Shown here in pieces: positions 26,631-34,610 of a stretch of DNA of 64,000 nucleotides. The DNA is taken from positions 496,001-560,000 of the forward strand of contig NZ_JALPRR010000001.1 of NCBI RefSeq assembly GCF_023630205.1. Direction: 5' to 3'. The notes below the pieces were generated by a model. That model was not told the origin of the DNA. It made no database searches and saw nothing but the letters and a program-made list of their open reading frames with translations. The first letter of the stretch is position 1. Each line of letters starts with the position of its first letter. The translations under genes were made by a program, and so were the position numbers. This DNA comes from Pontibacter ruber. Its GTDB lineage: Bacteria > Bacteroidota > Bacteroidia > Cytophagales > Hymenobacteraceae.

Positions 26631-28130
26631 GTGGGATGTAATTCGTGTTCTAGTGGCGGATGCGGCACCAAACCAGGTGGCTGCAAAAGCAACGGCGGCT
26701 GCAGCACCGGAGGTTGCAACCGTTTAAACGTATTCGATTGGCTCAGCGACATGGAAATACCAACCATGTTCGAGGAGTTTGACATCGTTGAAGTTCGTTT
26801 TAAGGGAGGTCGCAAAGACTTCTATCGCAATATAAATAAGCTAAGTCTGATTACCGGCGACCCGGTGGTAGTGGACGTGCCCAACGGGCACCACATCGGG
26901 TATGTATCGCTCAAAGGCGAACTGGTGCGCTTGCAGATGCTTAAAAAGAAGGTAGAGAACAACGAAGAAATTCGCAGCATCTACCGCGTTGCCAACGAAC
27001 GCGACCTGGAAAAGTATGAGGAAGTACGCGTGCTGGAAGGCGGCACCATGTACCGCACCCGCGAGATTATCCAGTCGCTTGGCCTGCGCATGAAGCTGTC
27101 GGACGTAGAGTACCAGGCCGATAGATCCAAAGCAACGTTCTACTACTCTGCCGACGACCGCGTCGATTTCCGTGACCTGATCAAGAAGCTGGCAGAAGAG
27201 TTTAAGGTACGCATCGAGATGCGCCAGATCAGCCTGCGCCACGAGGCGGGCCGTTTAGGTGGTATCGGCTCGTGTGGCCGTGAACTTTGCTGCTCTACCT
27301 GGCTCACCGATTTCAAGAGCGTTAGCACAACGGCAGCGCGTTATCAGAACCTGTCGCTTAATCCAAGCAAGCTCTCCGGCCAGTGCGGCCGCCTTAAGTG
27401 CTGCCTCAACTACGAACTGGAGACGTACATGGACGCGTTGAAGGATATCCCTACCGTATCGCGGCCGCTACAAACCAAGCAGGGTGATGCCATGCTGCAA
27501 AAGACCGACATCTTCAAGAAGATGATGTGGTTTGGGTTCCGTGGCGATAATAACTGGTACCCGGTGCCGGTAGCGCGCGTGCAGGAAATCCTGCAGCAGA
27601 ACGCCAAAGGCATCATTCCGGATGCGCTGCTGGTAGAGGTACCGCAGGAGCCAAAACAGAACGAGTTTGTAGCACAGGTAGAAGGCAGCCTGGAGCGCCT
27701 GGACGACAAGTTCAAGAGCAAAAAGAAGAAAAAGAAAAAAAAGAAAAACAAACCCGAAGGCAGTTCTGCCGAGCAACCTGCACAGGCGACCAATACCAAG
27801 CCACAGGCAGCAGCTGCACCAGCAGAAGCCAGACCTAACGCAGGAGGCGGAGAGCAGGCGCAAAAGCCGCGCAGGCCAAAGCCGCCGTTCAACAAGAACA
27901 GGGAGCGGGGCGGCGAACGTGACCGTGCACCTCAGGATGGCACACAAAGGGAACAACGGCCGCCGAGAGAACCGAGAGAAAGAGGTCCTCGCGAGGAAGG
28001 TCCGAGGGCTGCAACCGCGCAAGGAGAGCAGGCAAATCAGGGAGGGGCGCAGCAACCTAAAAAGAACAGAAACAGAAAACCGTTCAGAGGTAAAAAGCCT
28101 GATCAAACAAATCCACGCACTGATGCCTAA
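26631..28130 (+). CDS. ricT: PSP1/RicT family protein with lysine-rich disordered tail
   Basis: A 499-residue protein. A short Cys-rich N-terminus (GCNSCSSGGCGT) is followed by the PSP1 domain (about 60-270) with the conserved cysteine clusters GSCGRELCC (about 212) and QCGRLKCCLNYEL (about 250). In Bacillus, RicT works with RicA and RicF in an iron-sulfur complex controlling mRNA processing; no partners are here. The last 130 residues are unstructured: a lysine run (KKKKKKKKK after residue 363), then Ala/Gln- and Arg/Pro/Glu-rich stretches, RNA-binding-like. GTG start chosen from the RBS at 26614. Overlaps gldH by 8 bp. Confidence 0.9.
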   Translation: MGCNSCSSGGCGTKPGGCKSNGGCSTGGCNRLNVFDWLSDMEIPTMFEEFDIVEVRFKGGRKDFYRNINKLSLITGDPVVVDVPNGHHIGYVSLKGELVRLQMLKKKVENNEEIRSIYRVANERDLEKYEEVRVLEGGTMYRTREIIQSLGLRMKLSDVEYQADRSKATFYYSADDRVDFRDLIKKLAEEFKVRIEMRQISLRHEAGRLGGIGSCGRELCCSTWLTDFKSVSTTAARYQNLSLNPSKLSGQCGRLKCCLNYELETYMDALKDIPTVSRPLQTKQGDAMLQKTDIFKKMMWFGFRGDNNWYPVPVARVQEILQQNAKGIIPDALLVEVPQEPKQNEFVAQVEGSLERLDDKFKSKKKKKKKKKNKPEGSSAEQPAQATNTKPQAAAAPAEARPNAGGGEQAQKPRRPKPPFNKNRERGGERDRAPQDGTQREQRPPREPRERGPREEGPRAATAQGEQANQGGAQQPKKNRNRKPFRGKKPDQTNPRTDA

Positions 28131-28599
28131 GCACCTTGTATGGCTGGCAGCAGCCCTGTTGCTGCTGTTAACCAGCTGTGACCCGAACCGGGTTTATGAG
28201 CAAAACGTTGACCTGCCGGAAGGCAACTGGCACGTAGACAATGCTCCTGTTTTTGAGTTTGAAGTACAGGATACCACGCAACGTTACAACATATACTTTA
28301 ACGTGCGCTACGCACTGTCTTACGACTACTACAACCTGTACCTGCGGCACCAGCTTATCGGGCCCGATGGCGCGCAGCTTTCGTCGCAGCTGCACGAGCT
28401 GTTACTGATGGATGCCAAAACAGGCAAACCATTGGGCAACGGCTCCAGCGACCGCTACGACCTGCAGGTAATGGCGATCAAAAATGTGTCTTTCCCCAAA
28501 ACCGGGACCTATAAGTTAAAGCTGACGCAATACATGCGCCGCGATCCGTTACCAGGTATTCTGGCTATTGGCGCCCGCGTGGCCAAAGCTGAAAAATAG
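28123..28599 (+). CDS. gldH: Gliding motility lipoprotein GldH
   Basis: A 158-residue lipoprotein: MPKHLVWLAAALLLLLTSC contains the lipobox (LTSC). The mature part matches GldH: VDLPEGNWHVDNAPVFEFE, FNVRYALSYDYYNLYL and SFPKTGTYKLKLTQYMR. GldH is needed for gliding in Flavobacterium and is linked to T9SS function, although many non-gliding Bacteroidota keep it. The start is ATG 28123, overlapping the ricT stop by 8 bp, so coupled translation is likely. The longer frame starting at 27919 lies inside ricT and is not used. The ricT-gldH order is conserved in the phylum. Confidence 0.93.
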   Translation: MPKHLVWLAAALLLLLTSCDPNRVYEQNVDLPEGNWHVDNAPVFEFEVQDTTQRYNIYFNVRYALSYDYYNLYLRHQLIGPDGAQLSSQLHELLLMDAKTGKPLGNGSSDRYDLQVMAIKNVSFPKTGTYKLKLTQYMRRDPLPGILAIGARVAKAEK

Positions 28600-28620
28600 G
28601 TTATACTTACCTGAACAAAT

Positions 28621-28660
28621 AAGCCCCCTCTGCATGCAACTGGCTATGCAGAGGGGGCTT
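28621..28660 (+). terminator. Hairpin terminator of the ricT-gldH operon
   Basis: AAGCCCCCTCTGCAT pairs with ATGCAGAGGGGGCTT (15 bp perfect stem) with T-rich sequence after it. Confidence 0.88.
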
Positions 28661-28801
28661 ATATTTTATTCTTCTAATTAAAACTCACCACAAAATATCC
28701 TGACACGTAGTATAACTATCAACTGAGCCGGTAACCATTGTAACACCAGCGAAGTATGATACCTGTTATTACTTCTCGCTCACCTACAACAATACAACAA
28801 C

Positions 28802-29896
28802 ATGAAGAACGCCCTTACCTACATAGGGTTCATTTTAACCATATTCTCTTTCCTGCCCTTAATACGCACACCACTTTGGTGGATCCGAATTTTCGACTTC
28901 CCGCGGGCTCACATTGCCCTCCTGCTGTCGGCAACCTTGTTTGCCTATGTGTTCCGGTATGGGGTTGAAACCACGGGAGACATTATCATGCTGGTGATCT
29001 GGGCAGTTGCCATTGTAAATGAGGTGCGCTATATCTATAGTTTTACCCCGCTGGCGAAAGAGGAAGCGCTGCTTACCGAACGGAAGCAACTGGTAAACAG
29101 CCTCAACCTGATGATTGCCAACGTGCGCATGACCAACAAGAAGTACCAGAAGTTCCTGGACCTTGTGCTGAAAGTGGACCCGGATATGCTCGTAATAAAT
29201 GAGCCGAACGAGGCCTGGCACCAGTACCTGCGCAAAGAGCTGGATGTGCGTTACCCCTATGCCATCAAAAAGCCACTGGAAAACACGTATGGTATGATAC
29301 TGTACAGCAAGTATAAGCTGCTGGATAGTAAAATCAACTTCCTGGTGGAAGATGAGATCCCCTCCTTCCATACGATTGTGGAGATGCCAAGCGGTGCCAA
29401 GTTTGAGCTATTTACGGTACACCCGCAGCCACCGCGCCTGATGCGAAACACGGAAACAAGAGAAGCAGAGCTGCTACTGGTAGCCAAGCTTTCCAAGAAA
29501 AAGCACTACCCGACCATCGTAGCCGGCGACCTGAACGATGTGGCCTGGTCCAGCACCACCAAACTGTTCAAGAACATCAGCGGCCTGCTGGATCCGCGTG
29601 TCGGGCGTGGCTTTTACAACACCTACAACGCCAACATCCCGCTGTTCCGCTACCCCCTCGACCACGTGTTTTATGATCCAAGCTTCCGGCTGGTACGGAT
29701 ACACCGCCTGAACAAGTTTGGCTCTGACCACTTCCCGATTCTGATCAGCCTGAGCTATGAGCCACTGGAGCAGGAAGAACAGGAGCAACCTGTTGCCACC
29801 CATGAAGATCATAAAGAGGCAAACGAGCTGATACAGGAAGGTCTTGAGAAAGGCGCTGAACTGAACGAAGAGAAAAATCAGAACGGAGCCGCCTGA
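28802..29896 (+). CDS. Membrane-anchored endonuclease/exonuclease/phosphatase family protein
   Basis: A 364-residue protein with three N-terminal hydrophobic helices (about 1-85) and a periplasmic-side EEP phosphoesterase domain. Motifs: DPDMLVINEPNE (metal-binding Glu), VAGDLNDVAWS (about 238-248), and the terminal GSDHFPILISL. EEP proteins include DNase I, sphingomyelinase and inositol phosphatases; the substrate is not readable. The tail is acidic and Gln/Glu rich. Family members of this architecture are common in Bacteroidota. Monocistronic. Confidence 0.87.
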   Translation: MKNALTYIGFILTIFSFLPLIRTPLWWIRIFDFPRAHIALLLSATLFAYVFRYGVETTGDIIMLVIWAVAIVNEVRYIYSFTPLAKEEALLTERKQLVNSLNLMIANVRMTNKKYQKFLDLVLKVDPDMLVINEPNEAWHQYLRKELDVRYPYAIKKPLENTYGMILYSKYKLLDSKINFLVEDEIPSFHTIVEMPSGAKFELFTVHPQPPRLMRNTETREAELLLVAKLSKKKHYPTIVAGDLNDVAWSSTTKLFKNISGLLDPRVGRGFYNTYNANIPLFRYPLDHVFYDPSFRLVRIHRLNKFGSDHFPILISLSYEPLEQEEQEQPVATHEDHKEANELIQEGLEKGAELNEEKNQNGAA

Positions 29897-29904
29897 AAAT
29901 AAAA

Positions 29905-29930
29905 AACCCGCTCAGAAAACTGAGCGGGTT
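29905..29930 (-). terminator. Hairpin between the EEP gene and cspA; T-run only on the minus strand
   Basis: AACCCGCTCAG / CTGAGCGGGTT with loop AAAA. The A-run precedes the stem, so on the minus strand the stem is followed by T's: it is an intrinsic terminator for cspA. On the plus strand it is followed by A's, so it is a poorer terminator for the EEP gene. Confidence 0.8.
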
Positions 29931-29977
29931 AAAAACTGATGAATGTGTTGCCTGTTAAGGCGATATGTATTCTTAAC

Positions 29978-30169
29978 TTAGATTTTCTCTACGTTAATAG
30001 CATTCAGTCCTTTTTTGCCATCTTTTACTTCAAAAGACACACGGTCGTTCTCACGAACTTCGTGGATCAGGCCTGTCTGATGAACAAAGATGTCTTGATT
30101 TGTATCATCAGCAACGATGAAACCGAAACCTTTAGATACGTTGAAGAATTTTACTTTACCTGTTTTCAT
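29978..30169 (-). CDS. Cold-shock protein (CspA family)
   Basis: A 63-residue nucleic-acid chaperone. RNP1 is KGFGFI and RNP2 is DIFVHQT, with aromatic residues F9, F15, F17 in the expected places; the N-terminus is MKTGKVKFFNVSKGFGFIV. Such proteins melt RNA structure. The promoter at 30194-30222 predicts a leader of only about 20 bases, unlike the 150-base thermosensor leader of E. coli cspA, so cold control of that type is unlikely here. Divergent from the low-complexity gene at 30649. Confidence 0.96.
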   Translation of the reverse strand: MKTGKVKFFNVSKGFGFIVADDTNQDIFVHQTGLIHEVRENDRVSFEVKDGKKGLNAINVEKI

Positions 30170-30193
30170 GATAATGAATTATTTATAATGAAG

Positions 30194-30222
30194 CAAAGAT
30201 AGCGATATCTTCCGAATAACAA
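30194..30222 (-). promoter_or_regulatory. Bacteroidota-type promoter of cspA
   Basis: On the minus strand TTG (30222-30220), an 18-base spacer, then TATCTTTG (30201-30194). This matches the Bacteroidota vegetative consensus TTG-N19-TAnnTTTG and is the best promoter match I found in the window. Confidence 0.6.
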
Positions 30223-30559
30223 CTACATTCCCCTAAATAAATGGAGGGAGCTGTTATTTATCATTCTTCTCGTATTTAAAGAGTTAGCCTTTCAAGGCAT
30301 CGTATGTTCTGCCGCTTTACACGGCTGCACCGTTATAAACGCCCTCCTGCCTCTCGTTAGAATATACTCCGCACCTGCTCTTCTGTCAGATGAAAGCTTC
30401 TGCTTTGCACATCGTTTACACCCCTGCTCTTTACCACCACCACAGCAGCATCATTTTTAATCGAAAATAACCCTGTTTCGCTTGGTTCGTATAGCTAAAA
30501 CGTTCAGTTACACCAAAAAAACAGTATCGTTACTAAATGATGAAGTGTAACAGCAACCA

Positions 30560-30601
30560 CCGGTAAGCACCTGCCAGGGCGCTGGCACAAGGTAATACCG
30601 G
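30560..30601 (+). promoter_or_regulatory. Nested inverted repeats upstream of the low-complexity gene
   Basis: Outer arms CCGGTA (30560-30565) / TACCGG (30596-30601) enclose inner arms TGCCAG (30572-30577) / CTGGCA (30582-30587) with a GGCG loop. It lies about 50 bases before the start codon. It may be a structured mRNA leader or a protein-binding operator; it is not followed by a T-run, so it is not a classical terminator. Confidence 0.45.
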
Positions 30602-30633
30602 GAGCAGCGTGTGAATTTTTACAACTATAATCT

Positions 30634-30640
30634 AAGGAGA
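30634..30640 (+). promoter_or_regulatory. Strong Shine-Dalgarno of the low-complexity gene
   Basis: AAGGAGA, 8 bases before ATG 30649, within TAAGGAGATA, identical to that of ricT. Unusually strong for this phylum. Confidence 0.75.
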
Positions 30641-30648
30641 TAATAACT

Positions 30649-32592
30649 ATGAAAGACAACGAGAAAAATCAAGGCAGTAACATGTCAGGCAGTTCATCAA
30701 GCGGATCATCGAACCAGAGTTCCTCAAACCAAGGCTCATCTAACATGAGCGGTTCCGGCATGAGCGGCTCCGGCACAAGTTCTTCTGGCTCTTCGTCCAG
30801 CTCCGGATTGACTTCCGGATCAGGATCCTCTATGGGCACAGGAAGCAGCATGGGCTCAACTTCATCTAAGAGTGGCAAAACATCAGCTTCTACTTCAGGA
30901 ACTGATGCAAAGTCTACTTCTACTACAAAAGCAAAATCAAGCTCTAAAAAAGAGGGCAAAACTTCAGATACAAAAAGCGGCAAATCATCCACAAGCGGTT
31001 CTACTTCAAAGAGCAGCTCTGGCACCGACACCGGCAGCTACGGCTCTATGAGCTCACAGGGCGGCTATGAAGGAGGCCAGCAAGGCTATGGTTCTCAGCA
31101 GCAAGGCGGTAGCTACGGACAAGGTGGTTACGGCTCACAAGGTGGCTATGGGCAGGGCGGCTATGGCTCGCAGCAGCAGGGTGGCCAGGGTTATGGATCA
31201 CAGGGTGGTTATGGCTATGGCTCACAACACGGCGGCGGTTACGGTGGCCAGAGCGGCTACGGTTACCAGGGCGACTATGGTTCATCTTCGCAGGGTGGCG
31301 GTATGCAGCGTGGCTACGGCGACAGCACCGGCTACAGCCAGAGCGGTAGCCAGGGTGGTTACGGTTCGTCACAGGGCGGCTATGGCGGCGGCATGAGCGG
31401 CCAGGGTGGTCAAGGTGGTTATGGTTCATCTCAGGGCAGCAGCGACTGGGGCTCACAAGGTGGCTACAACTACGGCAACCAGGGTGGCATGGAAGGCAAC
31501 CGCACCCGCTACCAGGACCAGGACTATGGCGCATCCAGAGGCGGCATGCAAGGCGGCTACCAAGACAGAGAAGGTGACGAACAAGGCGGTTATAGCTTTG
31601 GTGGCTCGCAAGGAGGCTTTGGTTCAGGCAGCAGCTCCGGCCAGGGTGGCTACGGTAGCTACGAAAGTGGCAGAGGTGGCTACGGCTCGTCTCAGGGCGG
31701 CGGCTATGGCAGCAGTGGCAGAGGCTCACAAGGTGGCAGCTACGGCTCATCGCAAGGTGGATACGGCCAGGGCGGCTATGGTTCTTCTCAGGGTGGCTAC
31801 GGTTCGTCACAAGGCGGATACGGTAGCGGCATGAGCGGCCAGAGTGGTCAAGGTGGTTATGGTTCATCTCAGGGTGGCTATGGTAGCCAGAGCGGACAGC
31901 AAGGTTACGGATCCAGCATGAGTGGCTCAGGATCGGGCCGTACCGGTTCCAGCGGCAGCTATAGCGGCGGACAGGATCGTGACCGTTACGGCTCTATGGG
32001 CTACGGCTCTTCAAGAGGTATGGGCGAGTACGACAGAGATGATTATGGTTCCTCAAGAGGCTACGGCTCACAGCGTGACATGCAGGGCGGCTACGGCAGC
32101 CAGGGCGGTTACGGCTCAAGAGGCGGCTCTTATAACGACGAGTATCGTTCTTCTGGCAGCGGCCGGGGTTCACAAGGCGGCTATGGTTCATCGCAGGGTG
32201 GTTACGGCTCACAAGGTAGCTACGGCGGTTACGGATCCAGCTCTCAGGGAGGTGGCTATGGATCGTCTTCTCAGCAGGGTGGCCAGTCTGGTCGCGGCAT
32301 GAGCGGTGGCGGCTATGGTTCGCAGCAGGGTGGTTACAGCCAGGGCAACTACGGCCAGAGCGGCTACCGTGAAGGCGGCTATGGCCAAGGCGGACGTGGC
32401 GGCGATCAGAGCCGTTATGGATCCATGGACAGCAGCACCTCTTACTACAGCGACAACCAGGGTTCTTCATCAAGAGAGAACTACCGTGGTGGGAGCCAGG
32501 GATCTTCACAGCAGAGCGGTTCTTCTCGCTCAGGCGAAGACGAAGGTCTTTTCCACAGCAGACGCAGTGATCGTTACAGAAATGTGGACTAA
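30649..32592 (+). CDS. Gly/Ser/Tyr/Gln-rich low-complexity protein (prion-like composition)
   Basis: A 647-residue protein with almost no hydrophobic residues and no signal peptide, so probably cytosolic. Three zones: a Ser/Gly then Lys/Ser/Thr-rich N-terminus (about 1-125), a long array of imperfect GGYGSSQGGYGSQ-type repeats (about 125-600) with scattered Arg/Asp islands (YDRDDYGSSRGYG), and a short charged end (EDEGLFHSRRSDRYRNVD). Tyr in [G/S]Y[G/S] settings and Arg islands resemble the FUS/FET low-complexity domains that phase-separate. No enzyme motif. The + frame is clearly real: a strong RBS, a long open frame and a terminator right behind. Function unknown; condensate or extracellular-matrix material are both guesses. 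Confidence 0.85.
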   Translation: MKDNEKNQGSNMSGSSSSGSSNQSSSNQGSSNMSGSGMSGSGTSSSGSSSSSGLTSGSGSSMGTGSSMGSTSSKSGKTSASTSGTDAKSTSTTKAKSSSKKEGKTSDTKSGKSSTSGSTSKSSSGTDTGSYGSMSSQGGYEGGQQGYGSQQQGGSYGQGGYGSQGGYGQGGYGSQQQGGQGYGSQGGYGYGSQHGGGYGGQSGYGYQGDYGSSSQGGGMQRGYGDSTGYSQSGSQGGYGSSQGGYGGGMSGQGGQGGYGSSQGSSDWGSQGGYNYGNQGGMEGNRTRYQDQDYGASRGGMQGGYQDREGDEQGGYSFGGSQGGFGSGSSSGQGGYGSYESGRGGYGSSQGGGYGSSGRGSQGGSYGSSQGGYGQGGYGSSQGGYGSSQGGYGSGMSGQSGQGGYGSSQGGYGSQSGQQGYGSSMSGSGSGRTGSSGSYSGGQDRDRYGSMGYGSSRGMGEYDRDDYGSSRGYGSQRDMQGGYGSQGGYGSRGGSYNDEYRSSGSGRGSQGGYGSSQGGYGSQGSYGGYGSSSQGGGYGSSSQQGGQSGRGMSGGGYGSQQGGYSQGNYGQSGYREGGYGQGGRGGDQSRYGSMDSSTSYYSDNQGSSSRENYRGGSQGSSQQSGSSRSGEDEGLFHSRRSDRYRNVD

Positions 32593-32617
32593 GCGCTACA
32601 TCAGGTAACTGATATAG

Positions 32618-32648
32618 AAAAGCCCCTCCTAAACAGGAGGGGCTTTTT
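32618..32648 (+). terminator. Hairpin terminator after the low-complexity gene
   Basis: AAAAGCCCCTCCT / AGGAGGGGCTTTT with a 4-base AAAC loop and a T-run; the A-run on the left lets it serve the converging SDR gene too. Confidence 0.88.
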
Positions 32649-32672
32649 ATTTATCCTTTGACCGAAGCTGGA

Positions 32673-33545
32673 TTAAGGAATAAAGCATTCGCGGTAATCG
32701 TGGGCAAACTGCCTAAAGGTGTGCGGTGCCCGGCCGGTTACCTGCGCAACCATGTCCGTAATCCGGCTCGAGTAACCGGCCTTGTAAATACCGTATAATT
32801 CCAGCATGGCATTGATGATCGAGTCCGGCATGTTCTGCGCGGCCATAGCCTTTCGGGCTGCTTCCTCCGGAACATCCACAAACGTGATCTGGCGGCCGGT
32901 CACTTCACTCAGGATAGAGGCCATTTCGTCGTGAGACAGTGCTTCCGGCCCTGTCAGTTCATACGCCAGGCCTTCATGCCTTTCAGAGGTTAGCACCTCC
33001 ACGGCAACTGCCGCTATATCGCGGGTATCAATAAAGCCTACCTTACCCTGCCCGACCGGCGAATAAAATTTACCCTCCTCTACAATTGAACCGGCATTGT
33101 AGTTAACCAGGTTCTGCATAAATCCGGCAGGGCGTAGAAAAGTATAAGGGATGCCACTCTTCTCGATGTACGCTTCAACCTCGCGATGCCAGCGCCCGAG
33201 CTGTATGCCCGGTTCTGCATCAGCTCCCATCGCCGATAACCTCACGATGTATTTTACACCTCTTTTCTTTGCCTCATCTATCAGTATTTTTGCCATCTCA
33301 ACCTCCCCTTCTGTAAATGGCGTGACCAAAAAAACACGATCGACATGGGTGAACGCAGCGTGCAGGGAATCCGGATTGGTGAACTCCATTTCCACAACAT
33401 CCACACCCGGCAGGCGCTTCAGGTTTTCCCCTTTAATGATGGAATGAACCCCTGCCCGCACCTTTACATCCTGCATGGAGAGCTGCTTTATTGCTTCACG
33501 GCCAACACTGCCTGTTGCACCCGTGACCAGTATAGTTTCTTGCAT
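32673..33545 (-). CDS. NmrA-like atypical SDR oxidoreductase
   Basis: A 290-residue Rossmann protein starting METILVTGATGSVG-like (MQETILVTGATGSVGREA), followed by RVFLVTPFTEGEVEMAKILI and YTFLRPAGFMQNLVNY. The catalytic YxxxK of classical SDRs is not in the usual place, as in NmrA/HSCARG and QOR2-type quinone reductases (QorB-like). Probably a NAD(P)H-binding redox sensor or quinone reductase. Monocistronic, facing the low-complexity gene across a shared terminator. Confidence 0.88.
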   Translation of the reverse strand: MQETILVTGATGSVGREAIKQLSMQDVKVRAGVHSIIKGENLKRLPGVDVVEMEFTNPDSLHAAFTHVDRVFLVTPFTEGEVEMAKILIDEAKKRGVKYIVRLSAMGADAEPGIQLGRWHREVEAYIEKSGIPYTFLRPAGFMQNLVNYNAGSIVEEGKFYSPVGQGKVGFIDTRDIAAVAVEVLTSERHEGLAYELTGPEALSHDEMASILSEVTGRQITFVDVPEEAARKAMAAQNMPDSIINAMLELYGIYKAGYSSRITDMVAQVTGRAPHTFRQFAHDYRECFIP

Positions 33546-33667
33546 AGTTTTCGTCTTAGATTGGTATTTATACTTGCTACTACGGCATTGCGGGCGTTAT
33601 AGTATAGCCGGCGGCTTTTTGTAGGTGCAGGAAAGTTTTGGGAAGCTGCTTACTTACAGGTACAGGC

Positions 33668-34528
33668 TTACTTCTTTTCCTTTATACTTACCCGGTACAA
33701 CTTGCCTTTTTCGTTGCTGATAAGCAGCTCGTTTGGCGAAAGGTAAAGTATGGCTTCAGCCTGCCCCGTTCGCCCCAAAGGGAGGCAAAAACGTTTTCCC
33801 TGGAAAGTTACGCGGCCACCCCGCTCCTGCTGCCTGAACAGGTACAGCCGTCCGTAACCCAGTAAGGCAAAACCATCCTGCTCCGGCGCTACGTCTGCCG
33901 CCGTAATCGCCGATTGTACCCGCAGTTCTTCACGGGGTGCGAGATCATACTTGCCCGTCTCGGCAGGCAGCGCATACAGCTTGGTGATGCCTTTCAGGGC
34001 GCGGCTTTTGGTGAAAAGATACAGGGAATCATTCTGGTAAAAGAATGCTTCGAGGTCGTAGTGGCGCCGGGCGGCAGGTGGAGGAAACTCGGTTTGGTCT
34101 GAAAAGCGAAAACGGATAGTGTCGGTTACAGATCTTGTAGTTGGCTGCACTTTGTACACCTGCAGGTTGCGGCGCATGTTGGCATTGTTGCCAAAGTCGC
34201 CAATGTAGATGCTCCCCTGCTCATCCTGTGCCAGGTCTTCCCAGTCCTGGTTTGGCACTTGCAGCGGCACGGTTTGCAGCAGCTCGCCTTTCAGGTTGAA
34301 CAAGTATAATTCCCTGAAAGGCTCGCTGTCGGCGTGTGTCCAGAAGGTGGAGTCGGAGGCACGGGCAAGGCCGGAGCTTTCGGTTATGCGTTTGTCGAGG
34401 CGACCGATCTTTTGCACCTTTACATCATACACTTTCCGTAGCCTTTCGAAATCGCTGTGCCGCCTATCGTGTCCGCAGCCACACAGCAGGCTTTGAAAGT
34501 ATACATACAGCGTAAAGAGTGTGATCAT
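33668..34528 (-). CDS. Conserved exported protein, beta-propeller-like
   Basis: A 286-residue protein with a short hydrophobic N-terminus ending in SLLCGCG, a possible but not canonical lipobox. The body has repeated beta motifs typical of propellers: SGLARASDSTFWTHADS, LAQDEQGSIYIGDFGNNANM, DSLYLFTKSRALKG and FALLGYGRLYLFRQQ. GDFGNN and DLEAFFY recur in a Bacteroidota family of unknown function. No enzyme site is visible. Start ATG 34528. It follows the helicase gene with about 80 bp between; same strand but likely separate. Confidence 0.72.
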   Translation of the reverse strand: MITLFTLYVYFQSLLCGCGHDRRHSDFERLRKVYDVKVQKIGRLDKRITESSGLARASDSTFWTHADSEPFRELYLFNLKGELLQTVPLQVPNQDWEDLAQDEQGSIYIGDFGNNANMRRNLQVYKVQPTTRSVTDTIRFRFSDQTEFPPPAARRHYDLEAFFYQNDSLYLFTKSRALKGITKLYALPAETGKYDLAPREELRVQSAITAADVAPEQDGFALLGYGRLYLFRQQERGGRVTFQGKRFCLPLGRTGQAEAILYLSPNELLISNEKGKLYRVSIKEKK

Positions 34529-34610
34529 GAAGTATGATTTTGGCAGTCTTTATACTTACCCTACAAAGTATAGTTTTGTATCCTCCTCCCCTCTCCAACT
34601 TTCTACCTCT

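Noticed and set aside
27919-28122. gldH with an upstream extension
   Set aside because: That part is inside ricT; the lipobox signal starts at ATG 28123.
29939-30202. Plus-strand ORF over cspA
   Set aside because: Antisense to the clear cold-shock protein.
30669-31867. Acidic and His/Arg-rich ORFs antisense to the low-complexity gene
   Set aside because: Codon-mirror products of GGY/SSQ repeats; no RBS or independent features.
31030-32400. Possible CRISPR or DNA tandem array
   Set aside because: Repeats are imperfect, codon-phased and encode GGYGS units; no regular spacers or cas genes.
31067-32608. Overlapping plus-strand frames in the low-complexity gene
   Set aside because: Ala/Val/Thr-rich shifted readings of the same repeats; the frame starting at 30649 has the RBS and terminator.
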